64,000 nucleotides of DNA, taken from the NCBI GenBank assembly GCA_027922465.2, contig BQMF02000235.1:248001-312000 (forward strand), in the 5' to 3' direction. The position numbers were made by a program, and so were the translations under genes. Source of the stretch: Turritopsis dohrnii (Eukaryota > Cnidaria > Hydrozoa > Anthoathecata > Oceaniidae). Below are positions 45,608 to 57,287 of the stretch, piece after piece. The first letter of the stretch is position 1; each line of letters opens with the position of its first letter. The notes beneath the pieces are model-generated. The model worked only from the letters and a program-made list of their open reading frames with translations. It ran no database searches and was not told where the DNA came from.

Positions 45608-47215
45608 TTAAAATTTAGAAACTTTGGGCATCTTTTCAGGCAAAGATAAGTAAGAAACACCTATGAAATGGTTCAAATAGATACCTTCTTCAATTTCTTC
45701 GTGCTCTCCTACATCTTCAGCCACTACATCCAATGTTCTTGGCGATGATTCTCCTTCATACCAAATTATTTGATAGCCAGTATCTGTTAAACTCCATCCT
45801 TGCTCTAAGGGATTCATGACTGGTTGAAACGAGGATGTTGCTGAAAGCCATTGTCTTGCAATCAGATGCGTTCTTTTGATTTTCTGATGAAGAACTTTAG
45901 CACAAGGTGGTAACAAACTTGCATCCAGTTTTTTTACAAATGATAATCTTTCAGTATCTTCTTTCTGCTTGTACTTGCCTAGAAATAATTGTGTGCGAGC
46001 CTCATCAACTGAAGTGGTTTTCTTCATGCCATACATTAAACAAACAAACTTTTCCATTTCTAAGTAAACACTTGCAGGTAATTCTCTTTCCACACCGATT
46101 CGATAAAATGCATCCTGTATTTCTTCATTTTTCTCCAGGGTTTTGAATGGTCTTATCTTTCCCTTTCCACTGAAGGAAGCGGTATAATCACACCCTGTAA
46201 ATGCATGAAAAGCCGGTAGTGCATTGCAAACTTTGCTTCCCAGAGTTTGATGTAATTGGTTGATGCTTATATGTCGTAAAGTATTGTTTGATTGTTATCC
46301 AACCTCCATCCAAATTTTGATTCTATCATCAAATACATATTTGCACCCTAGCAAAATTACCAAGACATCTGTATCTACAGTGCGCAAAACAATGCTTGAG
46401 GGAGAATCGACATTTGCTAAATGATAAAGCATTCTCGTGTCAGCTTCTTCGTGACCGTTATACAAACAATCCATTTCTACTCTTTCAACTTTATTGTTTT
46501 CTACCTTGAACCTGAAGCATTCATTTCCATTGTTTGCATACAACGTTTTCTTTCCAAATACTTGAGCGTAGGACTCATGTTTCCACTCTTCTACCAAAAA
46601 AGCAATGAGAGATTCTTTAAAGTGAGAATTTCTTAATGCCCCAAGCCAGTTTGATGGACGCTTTTGAGCAGAGCCATTCACTTGATAAGAGACTTCATTG
46701 GCAGATCTAGCATCTCGTTCACAATCTTTTATTGAAGGATGTGACCATTTGTCGGAAACAAAATGGATGGTGCTACCTCTACTAGCCATTACTCTCTTCA
46801 GCAGAAACATTGCAACAGCGCCATATGAAGATGGTAAATTCTTTTGAAGATGTAAGAAGAACATTGCATCTATAATGGTAACGTCAACTGTAATCGGAGC
46901 TTCCGTTACAACAAGTGATTCTAAATGCTTCAAAAGTGATGATTTTGGTGTTTTCTGCATGATTCCATTAACATGACTCAGAGAAAGAGGTACAGGAGTC
47001 AAAGGGAATTTTAATACCTCAGCAATATCAACTTTCTTCTCTAAAGACAATGATAGTAAACTTCCGAAAACATCTCTAACCATACAAGCAGCAATTATTT
47101 TCCCATCCTTTGATGATAACCTTTTACGACCAGCCTTAGTTGCAAATGTACTTGTCTTCTGTCTTGCTATTGGCTTTTCAAATCTCTCTGGGTTATCCAA
47201 ACACTCGTCTATTTG
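45608..47215 (-). pseudogene. PIN/FEN-like nuclease-type transposon gene with a nonsense codon
   Basis: Minus-strand frame: IDECLDNPERFEKP (about 47210), IIDAMFFLHLQ, FVSDKWSHPSIKDCERDAR, HEEADTRMLYHLA, TVDTDVLVILLG, then WMEVG and TAA (about 46297). It continues in frame with CNALPAFHAFTGCDYTASF and the 161-codon tail ending at 45608. The D...EAD...DTD pattern and the FHAFTGCD motif are shared by a widespread group of invertebrate and fish repeat proteins with PIN/FEN-like nuclease motifs. An acidic exon-like stretch at about 45435-45520 may be the last exon. The stop codon is in both arms, so the copy was already dead when duplicated. Confidence 0.7.
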
Positions 47216-48162
47216 GAAAAAAAACGTTGTATGCAAACAATGGAAATGAATGCTTCAGGTTCAAGGTAGAAAACAATAAAGTTGAAAGAGTAGAAATGGA
47301 TTGTTTGTATAACGGTCACGAAGAAGCTGACACGAGAATGCTTTATCATTTAGCAAATGTCGATTCTCCCTCAAGCATTGTTTTGCGCACTGTAGATACA
47401 GATGTCTTGGTAATTTTGCTAGGGTGCAAATATGTATTTGATGATAGAATCAAAATTTGGATGGAGGTTGGATAACAATCAAACAATACTTTACGACATA
47501 TAAGCATCAACCAATTACATCAAACTCTGGGAAGCAAAGTTTGCAATGCACTACCGGCTTTTCATGCATTTACAGGGTGTGATTATACCGCTTCCTTCAG
47601 TGGAAAGGGAAAGATAAGACCATTCAAAACCCTGGAGAAAAATGAAGAAATACAGGATGCATTTTATCGAATCGGTGTGGAAAGAGAATTACCTGCAAGT
47701 GTTTACTTAGAAATGGAAAAGTTTGTTTGTTTAATGTATGGCATGAAGAAAACCACTTCAGTTGATGAGGCTCGCACACAATTATTTCTAGGCAAGTACA
47801 AGCAGAAAGAAGATACTGAAAGATTATCATTTGTAAAAAAACTGGATGCAAGTTTGTTACCACCTTGTGCTAAAGTTCTTCATCAGAAAATCAAAAGAAC
47901 GCATCTGATTGCAAGACAATGGCTTTCAGCAACATCCTCGTTTCAACCAGTCATGAATCCCTTAGAGCAAGGATGGAGTTTAACAGATACTGGCTATCAA
48001 ATAATTTGGTATGAAGGAGAATCATCGCCAAGAACATTGGATGTAGTGGCTGAAGATGTAGGAGAGCACGAAGAAATTGAAGAAGGTATCTATTTGAACC
48101 ATTTCATAGGTGTTTCTTACTTATCTTTGCCTGAAAAGATGCCCAAAGTTTCTAAATTTTAA
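47211..48162 (+). pseudogene. Inverted duplicate of the transposon gene's 3' part
   Basis: Reads on the plus strand as the same peptide as 46560-45608: GKKTLYANNGNECFRF to the nonsense codon, then the FHAFTGCD region and a 161-codon tail that is identical. The N-terminal part, including DAMFFLHLQ, is missing from this arm. Confidence 0.85.
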
Positions 48163-49468
48163 ATATTTGATGTAGTCAGTTTGGATTGAATCTGGGAGAT
48201 TAGAAAGCTATGAAGAAACAAAAATGTAATCAAACTTATCTTTTTAGTTGCCGAGGAAGACGTACAGGAAACCGAAACATCTGACACCGATAATGAATAT
48301 GATACAGATGGTGAAACGAGCACTGATGAAAATAGCTAAAACCTCAGAACGTACAATCAATTGATATTATTGAATAGATATCTTTTATCAAGTACAAATT
48401 TGTTATGTGTGTGTACATTCCTTTTCCATTTGTTAAAGTGTTCTCATAATTATTGTAACTACATCATAGATAATTTTACGAGCTTACCTTTGGTCTTACA
48501 TCAGGTATTGCGTATTTTTTAACTCTAAAGCAATTTCTAATCTGACCACACCTTACCCCCGGAAAATTTGGTCAGATTTGCTTGTTTTAGTAAGTTTGTA
48601 CATCAACATAACTCTTTGTAAAGTTTCATTTATGCACTGGATGGGTTGTCATAACTTCAACCCATAAGGTCCAAAAAGGGCCATTTTCAAAATGATGATC
48701 TGACCACACCTTACCCCTGGAAAATTTGGTAAGTTATATTGTTTTCGTACTCACGAAGGTTCGGATAACTCACCATGAAAATATCATGCATGCACTTGAT
48801 GGGATAAATTAACGTATCCCTTTGTAGCTTTGCGGGGGGTCTGACCATACCTTACCCCGGAAAATTTGGTCAGATTCGCTTGTTTTGGTAAGTTTATACA
48901 TCAACATAACTCCTTGTCAAGTTTCATTTATGCACTGAATGGGTTGTCATAACTTCAAAAAGGGTCATTTTCAAAATGATGATCTGACCACACCTTAGCC
49001 CCGGAAAATTTGGTCAGATTTGCCATATTTTCAATGCTAAGGTTCATAAGGTTCTTTTTCACCAAAAACTAATCATGCACCTCGATGGACATAATTCATT
49101 GCAAATTTGACTATTTTGCACCTGGTGCACTGGCCACACCCACCGGAAGCGCAGCAGCTGACAAACAAAATTTTAGACCTAATTATGTGTACAACTTATT
49201 TAAAGGGTCAAACCTTTTGCACCAAATGGGTTGAATAGTAGTAGTAGTAGTAATAGTAGTAATTGTTTATTTGCCATTTTAAAGAAGCACATTACAAATC
49301 AGCATAAAAGTATGATAATATTAATGGCTGGAGACCATACATATAGCCAAAGGCTAGACAAGGGTATGGCCACCAATCATTTAACAGTTGGATCAATAGA
49401 CTACCATAAACAAGTAAAAACTAATTTGCGAAAAATCAATAGTTAATAAAAGTGATGCTTTTGAAGAG

Positions 49469-52400
49469 TTAGATTAAGTTGTGCTTAGAGATGCTAGATA
49501 GGTCTGATTCTGGACAATGCAACTGAAACTCATTCCATTGAACAACAGACTGATAGATAACAGAGTTTAAACCAAATTTAGTGGTATTGCATTTAGGTCT
49601 TGATAAGAGTCCCAATAAATTACCCCTGGTGTTGTGACAATGTGGATATTTACATAGATTGTAAGTATTAATTAGAGCTGGAGGTGCAGAGTTAGAGAGT
49701 ATGTGAAAAGTAGAGATAATGTTAAGAAGTTTAACTAGATCAGAGAATTTTAGAATTTTAAGATTACGAAATAAAATAGATGAAGGAGAGTTAAATTCAG
49801 AGAAGGTAATCAATCTCATACTTTGCTTCTGAAGTCTAGAGATTCTAAGGCAAGGTGAGTTTCCCCAAACCTGACAGGCATATCTCATGTGAGTGTCAAA
49901 GAATGAAAAATAAACTTGAAGAAGAATAGATCTTGAGATAAAATGTCGAAGTTTAGAGATGATACCATTTGCTTTCCTTAATTTTACACATAACAATTCA
50001 AGGTGTTTTTTCCATGAAAGAGTGTTATCTAAGTGAACACCAAGATATTTGACTGAGTCATTGAGATCAAGGGGATGACCATTTAGTATAAGCCGTATAT
50101 TGTAGTTGGGAATCTTATGTGAGCCATGAAATAATAAGACTTCTGTCTTAGGAACATTCAGAGAGATCTTGTTAGCGCATAACCATTTGAAAAGTCTCCT
50201 TAGATCTAAGTTAAGACGTTTTTCTATAACCTTAAGGGAGGAATTTGAATAAAGAATACAGGTATCATCCGCAAATAAAGTAGCTACACTAAAGATAAGA
50301 GAGTTAGGGAGATCATTAATATAAATGATAAACAGCAAAGGTCCCAGAACTGATCCTTGAGGAACACCGTGAAAAACTTCCTTAAAATCTGATTTTTTAC
50401 CATTTAGATACACATACTGTTTTCTCCCAGTTAAATAAGATTGGATCCAACGCTTACACTTACCTCTGATACCATAGAGTTCAAGTTTGCGTAACAGGAT
50501 GTTTATGTCAACTGTATCAAAAGCTTTTCGCAGATCAATGAACACCCCACAAGAAAATTGTCCAGTATCAAGTGATTTTCTGATAGTTTCGGTAAGGGTA
50601 ATTAAGGTTTGAGTTGTGGAATGTGATTTTCTAAATCCAAATTGTCTGTTAAATATTAGGTTGTGTTTAAGAAGAAAGGAATTAAGTCTTGTGTGAACCA
50701 ATTTTTCAAAAATTTTATCAATATTAGAAAGTAGTGAAATAGGCCGATAATTATTCACATCAAGATTAGAACCTTTGTTCTTGAAAACAGGTATTACTTT
50801 GACTAATTTAAGAGTGTCTGGAAATATACCTGTTTCAAAAGTTAGGTTGATTAAAGATGATAAAACACTAGCAAGTTCATTTGGGACACAATCAAAAATT
50901 TGTCTTGGAATACTATTGTCACCAGTACTTTTGGAATGGTTTAGGGTTTTGAAAGTTTTAAGCATTTCATCATGAGTTACAGCTCTAAAAAAACAGGAAT
51001 CAGGTGAAGGATTAATGCCTTTCCAAAGTTTTTTTGAGTTTTTGATGTTATTTTCGAAGAATGTTTTGTACCTTAAGGGAAGAAATTTTCGCGGGAATTT
51101 AATTTCGCGGTTGATCAAAACGATTTTTTTCGCGGAATTTAATTTCGCGGTCCAGAAAAAAATATAATTTTCGCGGGAATTTATTTTCGCGGTCGAGAAA
51201 AAATAGTCTTTCTAAATAGTTAATTACTCGTTACATTCATCATCGATAATGAAGTCAAATGCGTTTCTATCAAAGTCTTCTTCTTTAATTTCGCGGTGAA
51301 CAAATTTCGAAAAATTTCGCGGGAATTTAATTTCGCGGTCGGTGAATTTTTAAAATTTTCGCGGGAAGAAAATTTCGCGGTTTTTTCCAAAAACCGCGAA
51401 ATTTTCTTCCCGCGAAAATTTCTTCCCTTAAGGTAATACATATTTTTACTAGTTTTTATAAGTTTAACGATAGTGTTACGATAAAATTTATATTTAATGT
51501 GTAGTTCATTTTTGATGTTATTGTTCTTACAATTAATGAATTTTTTTAAAAGAACATCACGTTTAAGTATTGATTTACGTATACCCTTAGTTATCCAAGG
51601 TTTGGTCTTATCAAGGATTTGTTTTTTGGACATCTCTCTTGTGGGAGTGAATTGATCTACGAGAAAATTAAGTTTATCAAAGAATAGATCAAAAGAGACA
51701 TTTGGATCTTTTGCATCAAGTTTCATGAAGGAATCCCAGTTGATTGATTGAAAATATTTTCTAAATTTTTCAGCATCGAAGTTTTTCCAATCTTTGTAAG
51801 TTTTAGGGATATTATTGGTTTGTTTTTCGTTTGATTTATCTAATAGTACAAATTGGGCCAGATGGTCAGAAATGCCTGAAAATAAAATTACCTGAGATGG
51901 ACTTGTAAGAATGGGGAGAAATAAAAATGTTATCAATCAGTGTCTGTGAGTTATTACTAATCCTAGTAGGTAAATTGATATATGGTAATACAAGAAAGCT
52001 ACTTAAAGTGTCAATAAAGTTAGTGACAGAATTTTCACTAGAACTTAATAGATTCAAATTAAAATCACCTAAGAGAACAAGTAACTTACCTTGGCGATTG
52101 ACAATTTCTAAGATGGGAAGAAGAAACTTATTTGTAAATTCAATTGGTGATAAGGCATGATGTCTGTATATTGATCCCACTACAATATTAGGCTTATTTT
52201 TTACCTGGATTTCAGCAAATGTTGATTCCAATAATTTTGAAGCATACATAATATTCTCAAGATCAGGTCTTCTAAAAGATGTAAGTTTATCGGAAATAAA
52301 GAGAAGGGTGCCACCATGGTTTGCTTCAGTAACAGTGACATGAGATTGATAATTAGAAATTACAGGACTATAAGGAGAAGTTGATAGAATACGTGTTTCA

Positions 52401-52867
52401 CTCACCCCTATTACATCAAATTCAAAATTAAGAGAATCAAGAAAAAGTTCTAAACTATCAAGATGTAAATTTAAAGAATTGATGTTTAAATGGAAGAATG
52501 AATAAGAAGAGGTATTGCAAATAGCTGAATTAGAAATCATAGTTTTAAAGGAAAGTTCATCATAATACTTACAATTTAACATTTCCAGATTGTCAAAATT
52601 TTGAGAAGTGTGTTGGGAGGAAAGAGTACTTAAAGACGGGTCAGGTTCAGGTTCAGGTTCAGCATTGAATGGAAAAAGCAGACAGCTACACCTATAACAG
52701 AACCAGGCCTCACTATCATCTGTTTCAATGAGCTTTTTGAAATCACTAGTGCTAAGACGATTACATTTGGGATGAACCCAGTGTTCACAAAAGTTACAAA
52801 AAATAGCATCACTTTTAATTGGTTTATCACAAATAGAACATGGATCACTATCCACTTCAACAGACAT
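49469..52867 (-). pseudogene. LINE 1 ORF2: PHD finger, endonuclease, reverse transcriptase (broken)
   Basis: It opens with a PHD-type finger (CSICDKPIKSDAIFCNFC, HWVHPKC, WFCYRC). An APE-like endonuclease follows (FHLNINSLNLH, VIGVSETRI, GGTLLFISDKL, LLVLLGDFNLNLL). The RT has NYRPISLLSNIDKIFEK, FIDLRKAFDTVD, HGVPQGSVLGPLL and TLFADDTCIL. Near 51890 the frame shifts by one in a T-rich run; at 51071-51433 a MITE interrupts the linker between endonuclease and RT. Without these two lesions the protein would be about 1000 aa, normal for CR1-group LINEs. It is closely similar to LINE X. Confidence 0.88.
51071..51433. mobile_element. MITE with CCTTAAGGGAAGAAATTTTC ends, TA target
   Basis: 363 bp. 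The ends CCTTAAGGGAAGAAATTTTC and its reverse complement are exact, flanked by TA on both sides. The interior has many AATTTCGCGG repeats in both orientations. It is inside LINE 1 ORF2. A diverged relative is at 62155-62514. Confidence 0.92.
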
Positions 52868-52977
52868 GATATCAAAATGATAATTGTTTCTCGAGCCAAA
52901 ACTTGTAATAAAAAAAAAAAAAAAAAAAAAAATAAAGTATCAAGAATGTCTTAAAACAATTAATAGAGAAAAAGAAT

Positions 52978-53895
52978 CTATTCTAAAAGTTCTTTTTGTT
53001 CAGGAAAATTACTTAGAAGGTCGTTAAGATGCGTAATTTTCATGACTTCATCATAGTCAAGAAATCTAATGTAAATTGTACCATTAAAAACCCAGAATGA
53101 ATCGATTACTTTATTCTGATGGAGAGTTTTAACTTTTCCCCAGAGATAACGATAATAGTTGCAAAGATTGTTATTGATGTAAATTTTGTCGGCAAGATCA
53201 GCTTTTTTATAGATGTCATGAGAACGGAAGTTTTTACCTTTCTTGAGAAGTTTTTCAGCGAATTTTCTGTTTACAAATCGAACGATAGTGCGTTTAGGGC
53301 CTTTTTGATTAGGTTTTTTTCGAAGTCGATGACAAGCTTCAATATCATTTGTTGAAATGTTGATATCAACTGCCTTGGCTATTTTGATAACTTTATCTTC
53401 TAAATCCTCATCACCGACTGAGTCTGGTATTCCAACAATCTCTATGTTGTTTCTTCTTATGTATTGCTGAACTTCCGCGGTGTCTATTTCTACCTCAATA
53501 AATTCATCATAGTCTGCTTTCTCGTCTTTAAATACTTTCAAATCATGTTGGATCTTTTGAATGATTACATCTTTTTCCGACAGTTCAGATTTCAGTTCCC
53601 TTATTTCAGATTTGAGAGCAGTATTTTCATTTTGCAGTTTTATCAAAAGTTCCTCTTTTACTGTGTCAATCTTAGAATATAAATCTGATTTTATAATCCT
53701 CAATTCATAATAAATCATCTCAAGTGTAATTTCTTGATCATCGTGAATAAAATTATTTATCGAGTCGTGAAATACCTCATTCTCATCAGATGGAATATCT
53801 TCTACAGTATCAGTATCAGTATCTTCTACAGTATCAGCTTTGTCTTCGACAGTATTGACAACATTTATCTGTGAACTTCTCGTTGATGCTACCAT
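52978..53895 (-). CDS. LINE 1 ORF1: coiled coil plus RRM-like nucleic-acid-binding protein (305 aa)
   Basis: Intact minus-strand frame. The first ~70 residues are acidic (repeated DTVED). Residues ~75-150 form a heptad-rich coiled coil (ELRIIKSDLYSKIDTVKEEL). Residues ~160 onward fit the L1-ORF1-like RRM and C-terminal domains (RRNNIEIVGIPDS, DIEACHRLRKK, IVRFVNRKFAEKLL). Such proteins bind LINE RNA in the ribonucleoprotein particle. Start taken at the first ATG after the 5' leader. Confidence 0.85.
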   Translation of the reverse strand: MVASTRSSQINVVNTVEDKADTVEDTDTDTVEDIPSDENEVFHDSINNFIHDDQEITLEMIYYELRIIKSDLYSKIDTVKEELLIKLQNENTALKSEIRELKSELSEKDVIIQKIQHDLKVFKDEKADYDEFIEVEIDTAEVQQYIRRNNIEIVGIPDSVGDEDLEDKVIKIAKAVDINISTNDIEACHRLRKKPNQKGPKRTIVRFVNRKFAEKLLKKGKNFRSHDIYKKADLADKIYINNNLCNYYRYLWGKVKTLHQNKVIDSFWVFNGTIYIRFLDYDEVMKITHLNDLLSNFPEQKELLE

Positions 53896-54728
53896 CTTGT
53901 TACAATGTTTGGCTCGAGAAACGCCTACTTTTTACGCGCGAATCAACTTGACACGTCGGTACTTCACGAGGTTCATCTGTCAATTGGTTGAAAAAACTGT
54001 CCACTAGCTCCCGGACTATGATGAACTAATTAGGAATAATGTTTTGCTTTTATTATTATTGTTAGTTTTATATTCCATGTTGACTTGGCTTTGAAAACAA
54101 TACATCAACTAAATACAAAGAAACTAACTGATTAAACGTTTTGGACATAAAGCAGCAGTGGCAGAACGTGGCAGCATGTGCGGTTTACCATGTATCCTAA
54201 CGCATCCTTGCCTGACTGTCTGAGACGGGTGAACATTTTTTCGAGCAATCAAAATGTTTAAAAACCGATAGGTAAAAAAAGAGTATCATGATACAAAATA
54301 TTTTTTTTTTGCTTTTGTCATAATAGTTGTCTTAATTTGTTTTAATCGATTTCTTTTAATCTATTTTAATCAGATCGAACGTTTTTTTTATTCATTTTAT
54401 TCATTTAGCACGTGCCTTTTTTTCTCTCCTCCCGTGTGATCTTTTTAAGAAGAGAAACCATTTCCCCCTTACGTTTGATAGCACCCATGTTAGAGCGCGT
54501 AACTTTTTTAAAACAAAAGCTAATAAAAAGTTGAAGTTTTCTCTCTCTACGTTTTGAGTGTATTGTTACACTGATAAAAGATTGGTTTTACCAGAGGTTG
54601 TGACTTCGAATCTGCTTCTGGTTGAACACAAGTTGTACGAGCCGTTTATAAGGAAATTTGACGTTTATTGATACAGTGATACAGAGCAGGTGGACATGGG
54701 CGGCGAGCGCCGCCGCCTTGGCGGCTAG

Positions 54729-57287
54729 TTAGTTATAAAACCGTTATCCCCGCAGGACTCAGCGACCATGATTTTATAGCTTGCGTTAGAAAAGTTAATA
54801 ATTTATCATTACCGTATGAAACTATCCGGTGTCGTGATTATCGTAAATATGACTTCAAACAATAAACAATGAATTGCTAGCTGAAGATTGGACTGCTGTG
54901 TATGAAGAGAACCATCCAAATCGCAATTGGTCCCTTATGAAAAACATCTTGAAAGGTGTTCTAGATAAAAACGCACCCTTTATAACAAAAAAGGTGAAAG
55001 GAAATAAATCTCCTTGGATGACGGCAGATATTAAAAAATTAATGAATAATCTTGATCAACTTCATCGGAAAGCCCAGAAAACTAACAAATTATCTGACTG
55101 GGATGCATACAAACGCAAACGTAATTTCGTTAAAAATGGAATTCAATGAACCAAAAAATCATTCTTCAACGACAAACTTAAAGAGACATCAGATAGACCA
55201 GAACAGTTTTGGAGAACAATCAAGCAAGCTTTTCCTACCAAGAATGCTACCACTGTAAATACATCGATATCATTCTGCACAAGTGACAATGAAACATCAT
55301 CAAAACCGAATGATATAGCAAACGGCTTTTGTACATTCTTCTCGGACATTGCAAATAAGTTGAAGCAAAAAGCTTTCGCGCTAGCTAATATCATATGGAA
55401 ACCATCGCCATCAACATTAACTTTCATAAAACCAAACTTTAGTTTTAGGGCTGTTAATGATCGAGAAGTTTTGTTTCACCTTAAAAATCTGAAACGTAAA
55501 TGTGCCGTGGGACTTGAAATTCCATCATTATTTTTAAAAGATGCCGCTTATGCCATTGCAAAGCCTTTAGCACACGTGATTAACTGTTCACTGAGTTCTG
55601 GAATAGTGCCTGATGATTTTAAAAATGCTAGAGTAGTACCAGTCCATAAATCCGGCACACGTAACAACTATGACAATTATCGTCCTATCAGCGTTTTACC
55701 CGCAGTATCCAAAATCCTTGAAAAATGTGTGCATCATCAGTTAATTAGTCACCTTGAAAAGAATGATCTATTATCAACGAGTCAATTTGGCTTCCGAAAG
55801 CAATGATCTACAGAACTTGCCACAGTTTGGTTTACGGATAAAATCAGACAAGCCATGGATACTGGAATGCTTACGGGTGCAATTTATATCGATCTTAGTA
55901 AAGCGTTTGACACCGTCGACCATGCAGGAATTATTAACAAACTACCTGATTTTGGGATAAATGGAATACCAAAAGAATGGATCACGGATTATCTTTTCCA
56001 TCGTAATCAAAAAGTCTCATACAATCAGACACTTTCCGACCCCCAACCAATTTTCTGCGGCGTGCTGCAAGGGTCTATTCTGGGCCCACTTCTGTTCGTT
56101 ATGTTTATAAACGACATTACATCATCAATTCGTGAAGCAGAGATCATAAAGTACGCAGATGACACAGTCATATTCTATTCAAATAAAGACGTACAGAAAA
56201 TTGAACAGACTCTTAATCATGAATTTAAATCTGTGGTAAAATGGTTTGAAATGAACGAAATGATAATTAATACCAAACGCGGAAAAACGGAAGTGACTTT
56301 ATTTGGAACTAAAATGCGACTGAATAAAATACGAGAAAAACCACCACTCAAAGTTCGACTAAACGATGTCGAAATCAACTACACAAAAATCTACAAATAC
56401 TTAGGACTTACGTTAAATGAATCACTGAATATGGCAGAACATATCAATAAATGTGTTAAAAAGTCGACAGCTCGCGTTAATCTCCTAAAGAAAATTCGAC
56501 CATTGTTGGACATTAAAACAGCATCGTCAATTTATAAAGTCATGATACTGCCCATACTAACATACTGCCCTTTTGCTATATTTGGTAATATTCCACATTA
56601 TCTAAAAGAGCGAATTGTGCGAATTGAATCACGAGTTGAAAGAATTGTAGGAGAACCGTTAGGTACGTCAGTGGAAATTGCACATAAAAAACGTATTGCA
56701 ACATTAGTTCACCAGTGTCTAAATGGAAATGTGTGTGTTAATTTTCAAAACTATTTCGATGTCATAAAATCAGAAATATCTACGAGAAATAATGGCGCGT
56801 TGGTCAGACTACCAAAAGTGAAGCTTGAAGCTGGTCAAAAAGGTTTTTATTTTCAAGGAGGAAAACAATTCAACATTTTACCTCATGACGTAAGATCTGA
56901 GACTGATTGTAAAAGATTTAAAGAAAAAGTAAAAAATTTATTTTAGACATTTTCAGAATTTTCTGAGCCCTCCTTCGCTACAACAATCAGGCTTCAATTC
57001 TATATCAAAGTTACTCCCCCTTTAATTTAATTTTTCTAGTTGATAATGTGGTAGCATGTCCTACTCATTTGTACCTATTATCATTTTTATTTCTCATTTT
57101 CTCATTTTTCTTTTTTTCTTTTATCTATTTTTAAATGTTATATAAAAATCTATAAATATTTTGTATTTTTATTTTCTCAAACAGGACCTCCAGAATAACA
57201 GTGTAAATAATGTATATACTTGTATATATTTTTATAACTGAGGAGTTTTATCCTGTATAAATATTAGTCAATAATAATAATAATAAT
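54729..57287 (+). mobile_element. LINE 2, 3' part: end of endonuclease and reverse transcriptase (broken)
   Basis: Continues the frame cut at 35236. RT motifs: YRPISVLPAVSKILEK, YIDLSKAFDTVDH, CGVLQGSILGPLL and IKYADDTVIFYS. A frame change near 54862 and TGA codons at about 55147 (after NGIQ) and 55804 (after FRKQ) make it dead. The 3' end is an AAT microsatellite ending 57287, typical of CR1-like LINEs. The main RT frame is 55855-56946. Confidence 0.85.

Larger units (their letters stand above)
49236..53985 (-). mobile_element. Near full-length PHD-EN-RT LINE ("LINE 1")
   Basis: Minus-strand element, 5' end near 53985, 3' end at a TAG/TAA microsatellite (49236-49262). A GGTTGAA duplication flanks it (49229-49235 and 53986-53992). 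ORF1 52978-53895, an A-rich run at 52904-52930, then ORF2 52867-49469. A MITE and one frameshift break ORF2. It is inserted 26 bp from the right end of the fold-back transposon. Confidence 0.9.
44369..54018. mobile_element. Fold-back TIR DNA transposon with 3-bp TGA target duplication, split by a LINE
   Basis: Ends TAGTCCGGGAGCTAGTGGAC and its reverse complement, flanked by TGA (44366-44368 and 54019-54021). The uninterrupted Helitron copy at 18.48 kb confirms the empty site. Excluding the LINE at 49236-53985, the element is a large inverted repeat: arm 44369 to about 46560, arm about 47210-49235 plus 53993-54018, with a ~650-bp unpaired centre. Both arms carry the 3' part of the same gene. 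The superfamily is not assigned. Confidence 0.82.
44198..54728 (+). mobile_element. Non-autonomous Helitron, family B, interrupted by a 9.65-kb insertion
   Basis: The 5' TCTATATATTAATAGCCGAT starts directly at the CTAG of the preceding Helitron. The 3' end is GGCGGCGAGCGCCGCCGCC...GGCGGCTAG (CTAG at 54725-54728). The two parts, 44198-44368 and 54019-54728, are close to the uninterrupted copy at 18302-19302, which gives the empty-site sequence. No coding capacity of its own. Confidence 0.85.

Noticed and set aside
44369..49235. Assembly artefact creating the large inverted repeat
   Set aside because: The arms differ by one internal repeat unit, and the element has TIRs and a target duplication confirmed by the empty Helitron copy, so a real fold-back element is likelier.
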